Shown: one piece after another, positions 62,228 through 64,000 of the stretch
Layout of the letters: every line of letters begins with the position of its first letter
Position numbering within the stretch: position 1 is the first letter of the stretch
Assembly (NCBI RefSeq): GCF_900155685.1
Contig: NZ_LT732548.1
Coordinates: forward strand, 1,986,301 to 2,050,300
Source of the DNA: Paenibacillus bouchesdurhonensis
GTDB taxonomy: Bacteria > Bacillota > Bacilli > Paenibacillales > Paenibacillaceae
Reading direction: 5' to 3'
Length of the DNA: 64,000 nucleotides
Translations under genes and position numbers: made by a program
Notes under the pieces: model-generated
Seen by the model: the letters and a program-made list of their open reading frames with translations, nothing else
Told to the model about the DNA's origin: nothing
The model's database searches: none

Positions 62228-64000
62228 ATGAGTAATAACAACCAATCTCACGATGTATACCGCGCTCAGGTGATTGAGCCGAAATGGCAGGCATACTGGG
62301 ATGAACATCAAACCTTTAAAACCCGGGAAGAACCGGGCAAACCGAAATTCTATGCGCTCGATATGTTTCCGTATCCGTCCGGCGCGGGTCTTCATGTAGG
62401 CCATCCCGAAGGCTATACAGCGACGGATATCGTTTCGCGGTACAAGCGGATGCGCGGCTACAACGTGCTTCATCCGATGGGCTGGGATGCATTCGGTCTA
62501 CCGGCTGAGCAGCATGCCCTTGATACGGGTGAGCATCCTCGCGATATTACAGTCAAGAATATTAACAACTTCCGGCGTCAGATTAAATCGCTTGGCTTTT
62601 CGTACGATTGGGATCGGGAAATCAGCACAACGGATCCGGAATATTATAAATGGACACAATGGATTTTTATTCAGCTCTATAAGAAGGGGCTGGCTTATGT
62701 TGCCGAGGTGCCTGTAAACTGGTGTCCGGCTCTAGGAACGGTTCTTGCCAATGAAGAGGTGATCGATGGCAAAAGTGAACGCGGGGATCACCCGGTCATC
62801 CGCAAGCCGATGCGGCAGTGGGTATTGAAGATTACGGAATATGCCGAGCGCCTGCTGGAAGACTTGGAGGAGCTGGATTGGTCAGAGAGCATCAAGGATA
62901 TGCAGCGCAACTGGATCGGCAAGTCCGAGGGAGCGGAGGTCGGATTCCCAATCGAAGGAAGCGATGAGACGCTGACAGTGTTCACGACTCGTCCGGATAC
63001 ATTGTTCGGTGCCAGCTACGCCGTACTCGCGCCAGAACATGAATTGGTGGAGAAAATTACGACGGAAGGCCAGCGTGCCGCGATAGACCAATATCGGGAG
63101 CAAGCGGCTCGCAAGAGCGACCTGGAGCGTACGGACTTGGCAAAAGAGAAAACCGGCGTCTTTACGGGAGCGTATGCGATCAACCCGGTTAATGGAGAAA
63201 AGCTGCCGATTTGGATCGCGGATTATGTGCTTGCAGGGTATGGAACAGGCGCAATTATGGCCGTTCCGGGACACGATGAGCGAGATTATGAGTTCGCGAA
63301 GCAGTTCGGCCTATCGATCATCGAGGTCGTAGAAGGCGGCAATCTTGCAGAAGGAGCATATACAGGAGATGGCGCGCACGTCAACTCTGATTTCCTGAAT
63401 GGCCTCCGCAACGAAGAAGCGATTAAGAAGATGATTGCTTGGCTTGAAGAGAACGGTAAGGGCAGCGGGAAAGTAAGCTACCGCCTGCGCGATTGGCTGT
63501 TCAGCCGTCAGCGGTATTGGGGAGAGCCGATCCCGATCCTGCATTTGGAGGACGGAACGATGAAGCCGGTACCGGAAGATCAGCTGCCGGTGCTTCTGCC
63601 GGAGGTCGATCATATCGAGCCTTCCGGCACGGGAGAATCACCGCTGGCTAACGTGACGGAATGGGTGAATACGACGGATCCCGAGACGGGCCTCCCGGCT
63701 CGACGCGAGACGAATACGATGCCGCAATGGGCGGGGAGCTGCTGGTACTACTTGCGGTACATCGATCCTCATAATGATAAGGAGCTCTGCTCAAAAGAAA
63801 AGGAGCAGGAGTGGATGCCGGTCGATCTGTACATCGGCGGAGCTGAGCATGCGGTGCTTCACTTGCTGTACGCTCGCTTCTGGCATAAGGTGTTGTACGA
63901 TTTAGGCGTTGTGTCTACGAAAGAACCGTTCCAGAAGCTTGTCAACCAGGGGATGATTCTGGGAACGAATAACGAGAAAATGAGCAAGTCCCGTGGTAAC
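62228..64000 (+). CDS. leuS: Leucyl-tRNA synthetase (3' end cut by window)
   Basis: This class I synthetase charges tRNA-Leu. The first 591 codons are visible out of about 810 expected. Present are the HIGH motif as HVGH in [14 protein letters not shown], the [10 protein letters not shown] block, the editing domain [12 protein letters not shown] with [19 protein letters not shown], and, at the window edge, KMSKS in [10 protein letters not shown]. The RBS is GAAGGGAG and the start is ATG 62228. Expression is controlled by the T-box leader. Confidence 0.97.
   Translation, partial: MSNNNQSHDVYRAQVIEPKWQAYWDEHQTFKTREEPGKPKFYALDMFPYPSGAGLHVGHPEGYTATDIVSRYKRMRGYNVLHPMGWDAFGLPAEQHALDTGEHPRDITVKNINNFRRQIKSLGFSYDWDREISTTDPEYYKWTQWIFIQLYKKGLAYVAEVPVNWCPALGTVLANEEVIDGKSERGDHPVIRKPMRQWVLKITEYAERLLEDLEELDWSESIKDMQRNWIGKSEGAEVGFPIEGSDETLTVFTTRPDTLFGASYAVLAPEHELVEKITTEGQRAAIDQYREQAARKSDLERTDLAKEKTGVFTGAYAINPVNGEKLPIWIADYVLAGYGTGAIMAVPGHDERDYEFAKQFGLSIIEVVEGGNLAEGAYTGDGAHVNSDFLNGLRNEEAIKKMIAWLEENGKGSGKVSYRLRDWLFSRQRYWGEPIPILHLEDGTMKPVPEDQLPVLLPEVDHIEPSGTGESPLANVTEWVNTTDPETGLPARRETNTMPQWAGSCWYYLRYIDPHNDKELCSKEKEQEWMPVDLYIGGAEHAVLHLLYARFWHKVLYDLGVVSTKEPFQKLVNQGMILGTNNEKMSKSRGN

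Overview
The window looks like chromosomal DNA of a Paenibacillus-type Firmicute. Supporting signs are SD-rich starts, sigma-A promoters, a T-box in front of leuS, RNase J, YesM/YesN two-component signalling, LplB/LplC/YesP/YesQ-type sugar importers, many AraC/LacI regulators and probable CcpA (cre) sites. No rRNA, tRNA, IS element, prophage or CRISPR array was seen.

Left part (1-14.2 kb). The window opens with the end of a sugar isomerase/epimerase gene, a small excisionase-like HTH protein, RNase J, an M20 amidohydrolase and a broken MFS gene. A beta-glucoside operon follows: PTS EIIBC, LacI regulator, GH1 6-phospho-beta-glucosidase, an old-yellow-enzyme-type flavin reductase and a separate EIIA. 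It has a strong promoter and two palindromic operators. Next comes an AraC remnant, then an HTH/TPR regulator whose last codons overlap a 38-residue secreted pro-peptide gene. That pair resembles an RRNPP (AimR/AloR, PlcR, NprR) quorum-sensing couple.

Central and right part (14.5-61.8 kb). This is a large pectin/arabinan utilisation island. Arabinose release: GH127, GH51 and two GH43 enzymes. Rhamnogalacturonan/polygalacturonate processing: GH105, GH28, a GH28-like beta-helix protein, GH4 and GH88. Import: a divergent LplB/LplC plus binding-protein system, and a YesOPQ-like system preceded by its YesN/YesM two-component pair. Catabolism: KduI and KduD for unsaturated uronate, and a LacI-controlled cassette of FucI-like isomerase, split transketolase and FGGY kinase that resembles the published D-apiose route in composition. 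Other genes are two oxidoreductase + TIM-barrel isomerase pairs, a nucleoside-hydrolase-like protein and an unassigned 551-residue protein next to the kdu genes. None of the glycosidases shows a secretion signal, so they probably act in the cytoplasm on imported oligosaccharides.

Regulation. Four promoters in the island (GH88, GH43, yesNM and the YesO-type binding protein) share the element CTTAAAAAVNDNCATWC, placed 19-20 bp upstream of an extended -10 (TGnTAnnnT). This is a good candidate operator for the YesN-type response regulator. Separate repeat-type operators lie upstream of the LplB/LplC genes, GH4, the isomerase cassette and kduI.

The window ends in leuS (first 591 codons), preceded by a Leu T-box riboswitch with a CUC specifier.
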